Positions 36,622 to 47,820 of a stretch of 64,000 bases of DNA are shown in pieces. The position numbers and the translations under genes are program-made. The DNA comes from Theropithecus gelada (Eukaryota; Chordata; Mammalia; Primates; Cercopithecidae). Location: positions 117,139,195-117,203,194 of the forward strand of contig NC_037669.1 in NCBI RefSeq assembly GCF_003255815.1, read 5' to 3'. Below the pieces are notes generated by a model that did no database searches, was not told the origin of the DNA, and worked only from the letters and a program-made list of their open reading frames with translations. Every line of letters begins with the position of its first letter. Positions within the stretch are counted from its first letter, which is position 1.

Positions 36622-39222
36622 TCAATAAATGTAATTCATCATATAAACAAAGTTAAGGACAGAAAGCATATGATCATCTCAATAAATTCAGAAAAAGCAT
36701 TTAATGGAATTCAGCATTCCTTCATGATGAAGACCCTAACAAACTAGGCATAGAAGAAATACACCTCAAAATAATAAAGGCCATAAATGCTAACCCACAG
36801 TCAATGTCATACTGAATAAAAATAATTGAAAGCATTCTTTCTAAAACTAGAACAAGACAAGGATTTACACTTTCACTACTCCTATGCAACACAATACTGG
36901 AAGTCCTAGCCAGGGCAATCAGGAAAGAGAAAGAAATAAAAGGCATCCAAATTGGAAAAGAGGAAGTTGTATCATCTCTGTTTACTGATTATATGATGTT
37001 ATATCTATAAAACCCTAAAGACTTTGCAAAAGAACCTCTTAGATTTGATAAATAAATTCAGTGAAGTTTCAGAATACAAAATAGATGTACAAAAATTACT
37101 AGCATTTCTATACACTAACAACAATCAAATCGAGAACAAAATCCAGAAGGCAATCCCATTTATAATACCTACCTAAAAATACCTAGCAGCATATTTAAAC
37201 AAGAGGTGAAAGATCTCTACAAGGGAAGCTACAAAAATCTGAGGAAAGAAATCATACAGGACACCAACAAATGCAAAAATATCCCACACTCACGACTTGG
37301 AAGAATCAATATTGTTAAAATGACTTATATTGAATCTACAGATTCAATACAATTTCCAACCAAAATATCAATGTCATGTTTCAAAGAATTAGAGAAAACA
37401 TCCTAAAATGTGTACGGAACCAAAAAAGAGCTCAAATAGCCAAAGCAACCCTAAGCAAAAAGGACAAAGCTAGAAGCAACACATTACCTGATCTCAAATT
37501 ATACTATAAGACTATTGTAACTATAACAGCATAGTACGGGTATAAAAACAGACAAATAGATCAACGGAACAGAATTGAGATCCCAGAGCTTAAGCCACGT
37601 ATCTAGAGCCAACAGATTAACAAAAACATACACCAGGGAAAGGACAGCCTTTTCAATAAATGGTACTGGGAATTGCCATATGTAGAATAATGAAACTGGA
37701 CCCCTCCCTCTCACCCAACACAAAAATCAACTGAAATCGGAACAAAGACCTAAATGTAAGCCCTGAAACTATAAAAATAATAGATGAAAACCTAAGGAAA
37801 ATTCTTCTGGATATTTTCCCGGGCAAGGTATTAATGACTAAGATCTCAAAAGCACAAGCAACAAAACCAAAAATAAACAAATGGGACTCAGACAAACTAA
37901 AAGTTTCTGCACAGCAAAAGAAATAATCAACAGAGTGAGCAGACAGCCTACATAACGGCATAAAATATTTGCAGACTATGTATCTGACAGGGGACTAATA
38001 TCCAGAATTTATAAGAAACTCAAACTCAACAATAACAACGAAATAACCCAATTAAAAAGTGGACAAAGGGGCCGGGCACGGTGGCTCACACTTGTAATGC
38101 CAACACATTGGGAGGCTGAGGCAGGCAGATCCCTTGAGGTTGAGACCAGCCTGGCCAACATGGTGAAATCCCATCTCTACTAAAAAACACAAAAATTAGC
38201 TGGGCATGGCGGTGAGTGCCCGTAATCCCAACTACCTGGGAAACTGAGGCAGGAGAATCACTTGGACCCAGAATGTGGAGGTTGCAGTGAGCCGAGACCA
38301 TGCTACTGCACTCCAGCCTGGACGACAGACAGACTCTGTCTCAAAAAACAAACAAACAAACAAAATGGGCAAAGGACATGAATAGATATTTTTCAAAAGA
38401 AGACATTCAGATGTCAACAAACATAAAAAAATGCTCAACATTACTAACCATCAGAGATATGCAAATTAAAACCACAATAAGATATCCTCTTATACCAGTC
38501 AGAATGGCTGTTATCAAAGTCAAAAAATAACAAATGTTGGTGAGGATGCAGAGAAAAGGAAACACATATACACTGCTGGTAGGAATGTAAATTGTAGACT
38601 TCTATGGAAAACAGTATGAAGACTTCTCCTCAACTACCATTCAAACCAACAATCTCACTACTGGGTATCTACCCAGTGGAAAAGAAATCATTATATCAAA
38701 AATATCTGCACTCCTATGTTTATCACAACTCTTTTCAAAATAGCAACGATATGGAATCAACCAAACTGTCCATCGACAGATGACCAAATAAAAAAGTAAT
38801 ATATATATATAACAATTTATTATATATACATATATATATAAAAACACATATATACGGAATATATATGGAATACTATTCAGCCCTATAAATAATGAAATCA
38901 TACACGGACAGAGCTGGAGGTCATTATCTTAAGAGGAAACAACTCAGAAACAGCAAGTCAAACACCACCCATTCCCACCTAGAAGTGGGAGCTAAATAGT
39001 GTGTAGACATGGACACACAGAGTGGAATAGTGGATACTGGAGACTTGGAGGGGTAAGAGGGTGGGAGACGGGTGAGGGATGAATAATTACTTAGCGGATA
39101 CAATGTATATTATTCAAGTGATGGTTACACTAAAAGCCAGGCTTCAACACTACACAATATATCCATGTAACAAAAATGCATGCACCCCTTAAATTTATAC
39201 AAATAATAAAAAAGAAAATAAA
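36622..39222 (+). mobile_element. L1PB-like LINE-1, 5'-truncated, sense, with nested Alu
   Basis: It enters ORF2 in the reverse transcriptase region ('gtaattcatcatataaacaa', 'aatgtcatactgaataaaaa', 'ctatgcaacacaatactgga', 'tttactgattatatgatgtt'), continues through the ORF2 C-terminus ('atggaatactattcagccct') and a 3' UTR ending 'aaatttatacaaataataaa'. The reading frame is broken by many stops and frameshifts. An AluS inserted at 38070 splits it. A TA-rich tract (about 38797-38870) sits near the end of ORF2. Subfamily assignment (L1PB versus old L1PA) is by eye. Confidence 0.9.
38070..38361 (+). mobile_element. AluS SINE, sense, nested in L1
   Basis: It runs from 'ggccgggcacggtggctcac' to a tail of 'aaacaaacaaacaaacaaa' type. 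The flanks repeat: 'aaaagtggacaaagg' before, 'aaaatgggcaaagg' after. The interrupted L1 sequence rejoins as 'aaagtgggcaaaggacatga'. Internally about ten bases of the left arm are deleted ('cttgaggttgagaccagcc'). Confidence 0.97.
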
Positions 39223-39234
39223 CAGAAAAAGAGT

Positions 39235-40270
39235 TAGAAAATCCCTCCAAAAATTAACAAGATGGAGTAACAGTACTGCCAAATATAAAAGCACACTCTA
39301 TAACCTCTATAATTAAAACCATATGATGTTTCTCCAATGAACAAAACAGATTACCAGAAATCCACTTAAGAATGTATGAAAACTCAGTGTATAGTAAAGG
39401 TAGCATCTCAATTCACTGTTGAAAACATAAATATTTGTAATAAATTATGTTGAGACAACTGAATACTTATTTTGCAACCTAACATTACTCACCACAACGA
39501 GTTTCAAATGAAACAAGAATTTTGGTGAATAAAAAAGTAAAGCATATAGACACCACTCATTATCACAAAGATACAAATTTAACGCACAATGTGATACCAT
39601 TCTTAACCTGTGGGATTTGCAAACTTTTAAGTTTGACAATCCATACATAGGAGGGAGTCAGGTATAGATTCTGGAGCAAGTGTAAACTATACAGTAACCA
39701 TTGTGGCGAAATCTGTATTATCTACCACAACAGAACCAGTTCCCTTTCTAGGAATTTCCCCTAAAAATAAACTTCCTATATCTATTCTAGATCTATATCT
39801 ACATTCATATTTATCTATATCTATGCAAAAGTTTATTCATTGTGACATCATTTGGAAAGACAAAATAGTGAAAATTGTCCATAGGATGCCATCCGTAGGA
39901 AAGGAATTTGAGTGAATAATGATGAGTGGAAAGTATGTAGCTGAAGATGAATGAAGTGGATACTCATGGACTGTATTACATCTAAGATGCATTAAGTTAA
40001 AAAAAATCAAACTGTACAAAAGTTGATAAATAAAGATATTGCACAGCATGCCACTATTTGTGTAAGAAATGAGAAATAAGAAATGAGTATGCATATACAC
40101 ATATATACATACGCAAATATTTAAAAATTTAGGTTTTTTTGGAAAAAAAATTAAGAATATAGTTTCCTTTCTATAAGGTAAATGGAAATGGAAAGTGAAA
40201 AAGATTAATATGGGAGAAACATTTGAGTATACATTTTCATATAGTTTTATTTTGAAAAACTATATTTTAA
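39235..40270 (+). mobile_element. L1M-class LINE-1 ORF2 and 3' region, sense
   Basis: 'gccaaatataaaagcacact' followed by 'cctctataattaaaaccata' and 'gtaaaggtagcatctcaatt' is diverged L1 ORF2. Later 'cacaatgtgataccattct', 'tgtgacatcatttggaaaga' and 'gccactatttgtgtaagaaa' match an old L1ME-like 3' part. It is older than the adjacent L1PB-like copy and points the same way. Frames are destroyed. Confidence 0.65.
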
Positions 40271-40639
40271 AAATAAGAACTCAAGTAATTTGAACATAGT
40301 TTTCATATTGAACACTTTCAGTGTACTTTAATGGTTTATATCATATGGACCAAAAGAACTGCAAGAAACCTTTAATTTTTACTTTTAGGATATTCTTTTA
40401 GTAATAGTAGTATAGATACAACCCTAAAATCAACTTTCTCTCTCTCTCTAGGTCTGTGTGTGATCATAGTTGCCTGTGTGTTGTGAGAACAGAAAGCACA
40501 TATTTTAATCTTATTAGGAACTAGTTTTCACTGTGAGAAAAGGAAAATACACAGAGGGAATGTGGGAAGTTGAAAAAGAATCTCATGGCATTTCATTTGA
40601 ATTTAAAATAACAATGTGGACTCAACATTTTTAAACTGC
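40271..40639. other. Unrecognised AT-rich non-coding DNA
   Basis: I recognise no gene or repeat. A short 'ctctctctctct' run is at 40438-40450. Confidence 0.4.
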
Positions 40640-43460
40640 TTTGTTCAGGTATAATTGACATAATAAATTGTGCATATTTAAAATATGTAATTTGATATGT
40701 TTTGACATATCTATTGACATATGTATGACATGTATATGTAATAGTTACATAGATATGTAACTATTAACTGCAATCAAGATTGTATTCTTATCTATCACTG
40801 CCAATGGTGTTCTCATATTCTTTGGAATCCCTCTCTCTCTTCCCCAGTGTCCCATCCCAGCAACCACTCATATTCTTTCTGTTACTATAGTTTGCATTTT
40901 CTAAAGTTTTATACTAATGGAATTATCCAGGATATACTCTTATCAAGGACAGAATCTGGCTTCTTTCATTCAGCATAATTATTTTAATGTTCGATAGTTA
41001 ATTCCTTCTTATTACTGAGTTGTATTCCATTTTATGCTTATTCCACAGTTTATCTGTTCATCTGCTGATGGATATTTAGGTTGTTTTGGGTTTCCTGCTA
41101 ATAGAAATAAAGGTTCTATGAACATTCATCCACAAATTTTTTAATAGACACATGTTTTCTTTTTTCTTGGTTAAATACTGATGAGTGGGATGGTTGGATC
41201 TTATAATAGGGCTGAGCGTGGTGGCTCACGCCTGTAATCCCAATGACTGTAATCCCAGAACTTTGGGATGCCAAGGTGGGTGGATCACCTGAGGTCAGGA
41301 ATTTGAGACCAGCCTGACCAACGTGGTGAAACCCCATCTCTTCTAAAAATACAAAAATTAGCTGGGTGTGGTGGTGCATGCCTGTAAATCTCAGCTACTG
41401 AGGAAGCAGAGTTACAAGAATGGCTTGAACCCGAGAGGCAGAGGTTGCAGTGAGCTGAGATAGGGCCTCTGCACTCCAGCCTGAGCAACAAAGTGAGACT
41501 TTGTCTAAAAAAAAAAAAAAAAAAAAGAGGAAGAAGAATCTACCCATTTGTTTTCCAAAGTGGTTGTACAATTTTACATTCCCATCTGGGCACAAGAGTT
41601 TGGAATTCTTCACATCCTCCACTAACTCAGTGTGATCATCTTTTTAACTTATTTATTTCGCTACATGTAAAGTGGTATTTCATTTTTGCTGCCGTTTGCA
41701 TTTCATAGCATGTGCTTATTTCTTATCTCTTATCTTCTTTGGTGAAGCATTTTTAAAATATTTTGACTGGTTTTCATTTTGTGTTTTGGTTTCTTACTGT
41801 GTTTAGAGATTTTGTTACACATTTTGGGTATAAATCCTTTACAGATATATTACTTGAAAATATTTTCTCTCAATTCGTAGCATGTCTGTTCATCCTCTTA
41901 ATGAGGTCATTTGATTTAAATTTTGGGGATGTCCAGTTTATCAATTTTTTTTTTTCTGGAATTCAGGTAGTGTTAATTCTACTTTGTTCTTTTTCAAAGT
42001 TGTTTTAAAAATTCTAGGTCCTTTGCATTTCCACATGACTTTGAAACTCAAATTGTCAATTTCTTTTTTTTTTTAAGAAAAAAAGACTGATTATATTTTT
42101 ATTGGTATAACATTAAATCCATAGATTAATGAGGGAGAATTGATATCTTAATAATAATGCCTCTTATGTTCAAAGACCAAGGTATTTCTCCATTTATTAT
42201 GGTCTTCTTTGATTTCTCTCAACAATACTTTTCCATTTTCAGAATATAGGTCTTTAATAACTTTTGTCATATTCATCCCTACGTATTCCCTATTTTCATG
42301 TTATTGACTTTGGCAGAATTTGCTCCTATTCTTCTATAATAGTTTCATAAAATGAAGCTGATGCCTTAAATTTGAGACCTACCTTCTTTTCTAATATAGG
42401 GGTTTAGTATATAAATTTTACCTTATTTCTGCTTAGGGGAAATTCCTAAATTATGATATATTGTATTTTCATTCAGTTTAAAATACTTTCCATTTTTTAT
42501 TCTGATTTATTTTTGATCCGAGTGTTATTTGGTTTTCAAATATTTGGGAATTTTCCAGAGACTTTCTTTTATTGATTTCCAATTCAATTCCATTAAGATC
42601 AGAAAGCACACTTTGCATGACTTGGATCCATTTAAATGTATTGCAACTTGTTTTGTGATCCAGAATATCATTTATCTTGGTAAATGTTCTGTGCAGGCTT
42701 GAAAAGAAGGAGTATTTTGCTCTGGTTGGGTGGAATGTTTTATATATGTGTCAATTAAGTCAAATTGGTTGTTAGCATTGTTCAAAGCTTCTATATTCTT
42801 AATGATTTTCTGTCTACTGATTCTGTCAATTATAGAAAAATGAGTATTTCAACTTCTGACTAAAATTTTTTATTTGTCTGTTTCCCCTTGAAGTTTGATC
42901 AGGTTTTGACTTATGTATTTTGAAGTTCTATTATCAGAAGCATAAGCATTTAGGCTTGTTATGTCTTCTTGATGGATTAACCCCTTTATCATTTTGAAAT
43001 GAGCTTTGTCATATAATTAAAGTAATATTCTTTGTTCTGAAATTGGTATAATTGACATTAACATAGCCATCCTGGCTTTCTTTTGACTAGTGTTAACATG
43101 GCATATATTTCCCATTCTTTTACTTTTAACCTGTGTTTTTATATTACAGTGTGTTTCTTTTAGACAGCAAAAATGTTTTAATTATGATTTTAATCCAGTT
43201 TTGACAATCTCTGCCTTTTAAATGGAAATGTTTAAAACATTTGCCTTCAATGTGATTATTGATATGGTTAAATTTGTATCTTATTATGTGTTTTCAATAT
43301 GTTCCATCTCTTTATTCCCCTTTATCTCTTTTTCTGCCTACCTTTGGATTAGTTGAACATTTTTATAATTCCATTTCATATCCTTTGTTGGCTTACTAGA
43401 TGTAACACTTTGTTTTGATATTTTAGTCATTGATTTAGAGTTTATAGTAGACATCTTTTT
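40640..43460 (-). mobile_element. L1M LINE-1, long antisense copy
   Basis: Read left to right it runs from the 3' UTR ('ggtataattgacataataaa', 'ttcattcagcataattattt', 'ctgctgatggatatttaggt') into reversed ORF2 ('ttttccaaagtggttgtaca', 'ttatctcttatcttctttgg', 'gaatttgctcctattcttc', 'gtatttcaacttctgactaa', 'ccatcctggctttcttttga'). About 2.5 kb of L1 remains once the nested Alu (41210-41526) is excluded. Protein frames are lost. It ends on the right where another L1 3' end begins. Confidence 0.88.
41210..41526 (+). mobile_element. AluS SINE, sense, with internal duplication
   Basis: It begins 'ggctgagcgtggtggctc' and has a tail of about 20 A. The left arm reads 'cctgtaatcccaatgactgt' followed by 'aatcccagaactttggg', so the word 'tgtaatccca' is present twice. 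It is nested in the antisense L1M. Confidence 0.96.
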
Positions 43461-43610
43461 ATGGATATGTAATAATTGTACATACTTATGGGGCACATGA
43501 GATATTTAGACACTTGCACTTAATGTGTAATATACAATCAGGGATATACATCACCTCAAACATTTATTATTTCTTTGTGTTGGGAACACTTCAAATCTTC
43601 TCTTCTATAG
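43455..43610 (-). mobile_element. L1MA/L1PB-type 3' end, antisense
   Basis: 'aattgtacatacttatgggg' then 'cacatgagatatttagacac', 'tatacatcacctcaaacatt', 'tatttctttgtgttgggaac' and 'cttctcttctatag' match the reversed 3' UTR of L1MA-age elements. It is directly joined to the ORF2 portion of the neighbouring L1M, so it is probably a separate insertion. Confidence 0.8.
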
Positions 43611-43929
43611 TCCGGGAAGAAATTATTCAAAAGAATTAAAGTGAACAGTGTGTGATACACACACAGGACTATAACCAATGCACATTCCTAACCAGAGAAA
43701 GTTGTGAACTCTTCATTTGTGAGGCATGGGGTAGTGTACTTAGGAAATTCTTGCTTCAGTAGCAGGAAATGATTAGTCCTACTTTGTACTGGTGATTAAT
43801 TATTCCAGCCTCCAAAAGGTCTTAACTTCACTGTAGCTATTAAAATATATTTGGTTGGGTATAGAGAATTCCACATTGATAGTTTTTTTTTGGGGGGGGG
43901 AGGTGGGGATTATTGTCATTTAAAAATGA
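43611..43929. other. Unrecognised segment ending in a T9/G9 run
   Basis: No gene seen. At 43883-43900 'tttttttttggggggggg' precedes the GC-rich block to the right. Confidence 0.4.
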
Positions 43930-46187
43930 TCTATAAGAAGGGAAAGGCTAATTTCTACCTAAGGGTCTGAGTGTGGTTAAGAAGAGACCATATACCATGG
44001 GATGGACCACTTTCTAACAGACCCCTCTCCTCAGGGAATGGGGGCAGAGCTGAAAGTGGCTAGAGTGAGGATTTCACCTGCCTACTGCCAGCAATGGGCC
44101 TGTCACAAGGAAAAGGGGGAGGGCAGAACCAAGATGACAATGCCCATGAGTGTGACAGGGTTAAGACTGTTTAAGGAGCAAGCTCAAAGAATCTTCCTCC
44201 CTGGGAGGGAGCCAGGGAGAGGGGCAACCATGAGAATGCTCTGCCACAGCGCTGGGGGTATGGCAGAGCAAGAACTGATCCTTTCCCACAAAGGGTGCTC
44301 CAAAGAGCTTTCCAAGACTGAAGGACACCTCTTTCTTTCTCCCTCTTTCTCCATGAGCCTCTAATGCTGGATACCTCCCCCTCCATCCCCTGGAATGCTA
44401 GATTGATCAATTAGGTTGAAAATAAACCAGTTAGAGTCCAAGTGACTGAGAACTCTGATTCTTCTCCACAGAACTAATTTGCCTCTAGGTTACCACTGTG
44501 AATCCACAAGGCCCATCTCAGCCTGACTGTGCATTGAAGGGCATCATTCATTCTCAGCTGGCCCACTGTGGAGAGGAGACACTGCCACAGCCCACTAGAC
44601 CAAGAGTGGGGAGGCATAACCCAGGAATTCCCCAAGCACCAGGAATAGTGGTGCTAAAAGAGATAAAGTGGGAATAGTGGAGGAAAGCCTGCAAGAGATG
44701 GGAGGGCACTGTCATGGGGACTAAAACCCCCAAAAGCCCAAGGTTGGTGGGAATCTGGCACTATGGGGGGCCCCAAAGGCCAAGGGAGCTATGCAGGTCT
44801 GTGAGGGAGGGGAGAGGAGCCAAGAGAAGGTCTCCCAGCTTTTGTACGTCAACATTACTGCCAAGCAGCTTCCTGGCTGCCCAGTCTCTCTTATGCTACT
44901 GCTCAGCAGGTCCCTGTGGAAGTACTGGTTGCAAGCAAGAACCTGAATATTGCCTAACGGAACCAGCCAAAGCCCGACTAAATCCAGATGAGAGGGAGGG
45001 AGGTCAGGCCTTGCCTTCTACCTGTGGCCCCATTCTCAATGTCCCTTAGCTAGGATGGCCTGCTGCTTCCAAAGTCAACCATACAGTCCAATCACCCTTT
45101 ACCCACAGGCCTTCTACTACCAGCCTCTGAGCTGGGCCAAAATCCATGTACCCTTCCCTATGTTCCTCTACTGCCTTGACACCCTGTCCCCCAACACCTG
45201 ACCATGCCCCCTCAACACCTGTACACATTGGAGGGTATGGGGCTGTGTGTGCCCTACAGGGCTAAGGCCTGGCCAGGGCAGGGCTTGTACTGCACAGAAG
45301 GGGCAATATACCAGCTTGGTCTATTTGTCCATGAATTCCATGAGAGACCCCCAGAACCCCCACTCATCCCCCTCTACTCTCATTCAGTCTTGACACGGAT
45401 GTTGGCCAGGGCCAGGGGTCTGCTAGACTTCCCAGGCTGGGTGGCACTGAAGTAGGGGCAGAGTGCCCTGGAGTTGTTCCATGATGAAGGACTCGCAGAA
45501 CCAGGGCACAGCATACTCCAGGGTGACAGGCCCATGAAGTCAAAGTGGAACTCGGAGTAGTTCCAGAGGCAGGTGTTGAACTGGTGCAGGAGGCAGCAGG
45601 CGAGGAACTCTCATGAGTAGGCCAGAGCCAAAGCATGTAGATGAGGCAGCACAGTAGCAGTGGGCAGCAGCCGTGCAGACGCAGGTACATGCACACCATG
45701 ACAAGGATGGAGGTGTTGTGGATGAAGAGGGCCCACATGCTTGCCTGGAACTTCCAGTTCAAGTTCACCATGGACTCCCACAGCGAGCATCACCTCGTGG
45801 AAGTAAGCAGTCTTACAGATACCAGTAGGACAGGACCAGGCAGACGCCAAGGTGCTGACTGGGGCTGGCTCCTTGCTTAGCCCTGGGATCTCAGCCCTGG
45901 GAAAGCTTGCAGCAGGAAGAACTGGTAGTTCAGTGGACATTGGGCCCTTTCTCTTGTCATACTGTTGAGTGCGCTGTTCAGAACAGACATCAGAATCACT
46001 GTCCAAGAGTGTCCCAGATTAACCTTTGTTGGCTGGTCCTTGGTGCCATTCTCAGTAGGTAAGCACCAGCCCCAGGGCTCAGGTGATCCACAGCTGATGG
46101 ACTGGCAGCTTCCATGTATGCCTTTTATTTGGGCATCCTGTTTGCTGGTTCCTCTGATGTATGTTTTTATAATTAAAATAGAGAGAA
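43930..46187 (-). pseudogene. GC-rich block, candidate retrocopy of a cellular transcript
   Basis: This 2.2-kb block is clearly more GC-rich than its neighbours, few CpGs remain, and I recognise no Alu, L1 ORF, MIR or LTR in it. On the minus strand the right third (45380-46010) reads as broken protein-coding sequence. Everything left of its stop codon would then be a long 3' UTR running toward the T run at 43883-43891. There is no clear reversed AATAAA near that T run and no convincing target-site duplication. Alternatives are the GC-rich 5' UTR of an old L1 or a diverged single-copy exon region. The parent is not identified. Confidence 0.42.
45380..46010 (-). pseudogene. Broken frame resembling a multi-pass membrane protein C-terminus
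   Basis: Protein-like sequence is spread over all three minus frames and linked by at least three frameshifts. In order it includes 'TGICKTAYFHEV', 'WESMVNLNWKFQASMWALF', a hydrophobic stretch 'ILVMVCMYLRLHGCCPLLLC' continuing into 'CLIYMLWLW', then 'EFLACCLLHQFNTCLWNYSE' and 'FHFDF', then a separate frame 'VTLEYAVPWFCESFIMEQLQ' ending 'LALANIRVKTE' and a TGA at 45380-45382. One or two membrane spans are likely in the hydrophobic part. I do not recognise the family, and chance frames in GC-rich DNA cannot be excluded. The 126-170 codon frames annotated by length alone in this area are fragments of this or its shadows. Confidence 0.4.
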
Positions 46188-46327
46188 AGGCAGGTGTGGT
46201 GGCACACACCTGTACCAGTGCACGTGATGGCGTATGCCCAGTTACTTGGGAAGCTGAAGTGGGAGGATCACTTGAGCCCAGGAGTTCAAAACCAGCCTGG
46301 GCAGCAAAACCAGATTCTGTCTCTTTC
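46188..46327 (+). mobile_element. Alu monomer (FLAM/FRAM-like), sense
   Basis: 'ggcaggtgtggtggcacaca' then 'cagttacttgggaagctgaa', 'gtgggaggatcacttgagcc', 'caggagttcaaaaccagcct' and 'gattctgtctctt' is a single 7SL-derived arm. About 20 bases between 'cctgta' and 'cccagttactt' are extra or rearranged. Confidence 0.7.
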
Positions 46328-46432
46328 AGTGAGTAAGAGTCTTGTTTCCCCAACTCTGGTAGCCTGCTTACAAACAAAGAGGTCACTAGGATGTTTTCTC
46401 CCCCAGTATGCCCAAATAAAGCTCAGTAACTT

Positions 46433-46448
46433 TCACAATAACATTCTT
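46433..46448. repeat. Left target-site duplication of the AluYR
   Basis: The 16-bp word 'tcacaataacattctt' here and at 46749-46764 is identical, so it marks a recent insertion. Confidence 0.95.
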
Positions 46449-46748
46449 TTTTTTTTTTTTTTTTTTTGAGACGGAGTCGGCTCTGTAGCCCAGGCCGGAG
46501 TGCAGTGGCTGGATCTCAGCTCACTGCAAGCTCCGCCTCCCGGGTTCACGCCATTCTCCGGCCTCAGCCTCCCGAGTAGCTGGGACTACAGGCGCCCGCC
46601 ACCTCGCCCGGCTAGTTTTTTGTATTTCTTAGTAGAGACGGGGTTTCACCGTGTTAGCCAGGATGGTCTCGATCTCCTGACCTCGTGATCCGCCCGTCTC
46701 GGCCTCCCAAAGTGCTGGGATTACAGGCTTGAGCCACCGCGCCCGGCC
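46449..46748 (-). mobile_element. AluYR SINE (Old World monkey lineage), antisense
   Basis: This is full length and close to consensus, with many intact CpGs. Bases that separate it from human AluY are 'cgccacctcgcccggctagt' (human: accacgcccggctaat), 'cgcccgtctcggcctccc' (human: cgcccgcctcgg) and 'acaggcttgagccaccgc' (human: acaggcgtgagcc). A perfect 16-bp target-site duplication surrounds it. It is the youngest-looking element in the window together with 55108-55404. Confidence 0.96.
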
Positions 46749-46833
46749 TCACAATAACATTCTTATATGTCAATTGAGTGAATGAGGAATGAGCATCTGT
46801 TTCTATCGTAGAAATGTGCAAATTGCCGACAGC

Positions 46834-46916
46834 TTTTTTTTTTTTTTTCTTGAGAGGGAGTCTCGCTCTGCCACCCAGGCTGGAGTGCAGTGGCTAGTTT
46901 TTGTTTTTTAAAGTAG
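46834..46916 (-). mobile_element. Internally deleted, truncated Alu, antisense
   Basis: A T run, then 'gagtctcgctctgccaccca' and 'ggctggagtgcagtgg', jump directly to 'ctagtttttgttttttaaag'. Most of the right arm is missing and the copy stops there. The join uses the shared word 'ggct' or 'ctag'. The 'ctagttttt' form is the AluYR-like variant. Confidence 0.85.
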
Positions 46917-46929
46917 TGTACTTTGAAGT

Positions 46930-47820
46930 ACTTTGCTTGCCCCTATTTTCACTTACATTGTGTCTGATTAAAATTCTGCTGTTATTATCTTCTTCTGTAT
47001 GCCCAGTGTCTTTTCCTTCTCAGATGATTTTCATATTTTCTTATGACCATTATTTTCAAGCAATTTCATTATGATGTGCTTGGTGTCATTTATTTTGTGT
47101 TTCTCATGATCGAGACTCGCAGAACTTCTGGAATCTATAAATGTATAGTTTTCATCACATTTAGAATTCTCTCAATAATTGTGTCTTCAAATATTTTCTG
47201 TAACCCTGTCTCTCTACGCTGCTTTAGAGAATTCAGTTATGCACATATGAGGCCTCTTAAAGTTGTCCCACAGATAGGTCACCAAAGCTCTCTCTATTTT
47301 TCTAAATTTTCTTTTCTCCATTTCATTTTGAATAGTTTCTATTGCTGTATCTTCAAATTCACTTCTTTTCTTCTGCGATGCTAATCTGCTCTAATCACAT
47401 TCTATGTATTTTTCATCTTACATATTATAGGTTTCATGTTTAGAAGGTAGATTCAGATGTGTGTATACATATATATACACATTTTATATTTAACTTAAAA
47501 ATATTTAATACAGTTATGGCTCTTAATGTCTTGTCTGCTAATTCTAATGTATTGGTCAGTTCTAGTGCAGTGTCAATTGACTTAGTATTTTCTTTATTAA
47601 GGGTCATATGTAAGTACTTTTTTGCATACTTTGCAACCTTTGATTGGATACCAAACATTTTGAAATTTATCTTATTAGGTGCTGGATATGTCTGCAGCCC
47701 TAAAAACATTCTTGAGCTTTGAGCTGAGCCTCTGTTAAGGTATATTAAAACAGTTTGCAAAGCCTTTTGAATCTTGGGTACAGGGCAGCACTAGATCTAG
47801 GGTTAATTATTTTCCACCAC
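46930..47820 (-). mobile_element. Ancient L1M/HAL1-like sequence, antisense
   Basis: 'cttctggaatctataaatgt' then 'atagttttcatcacatttag', 'cttcaaatattttctgtaac', 'ttctattgctgtatcttcaa', 'ttgattggataccaaacatt' and 'cttattaggtgctggatatg' follow a familiar reversed 5'-side L1M/HAL1 order. Overlapping frames of 87-113 codons over 47043-47760 are repeat-derived. Confidence 0.55.

Noticed and set aside
44118..44150. L1 5' UTR start, from 'gggggagggcagaaccaaga'
   Set aside because: It resembles the L1 'ggaggagccaagatgg' start, but the sequence after it does not continue as the young L1 5' UTR. It is kept only as an alternative explanation for the GC-rich block.
45364..46386. Intact gene on the minus strand (frames of 131-169 codons)
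   Set aside because: The protein-like stretches switch between frames at least three times. At best it is a broken copy, so it is listed as a pseudogene.
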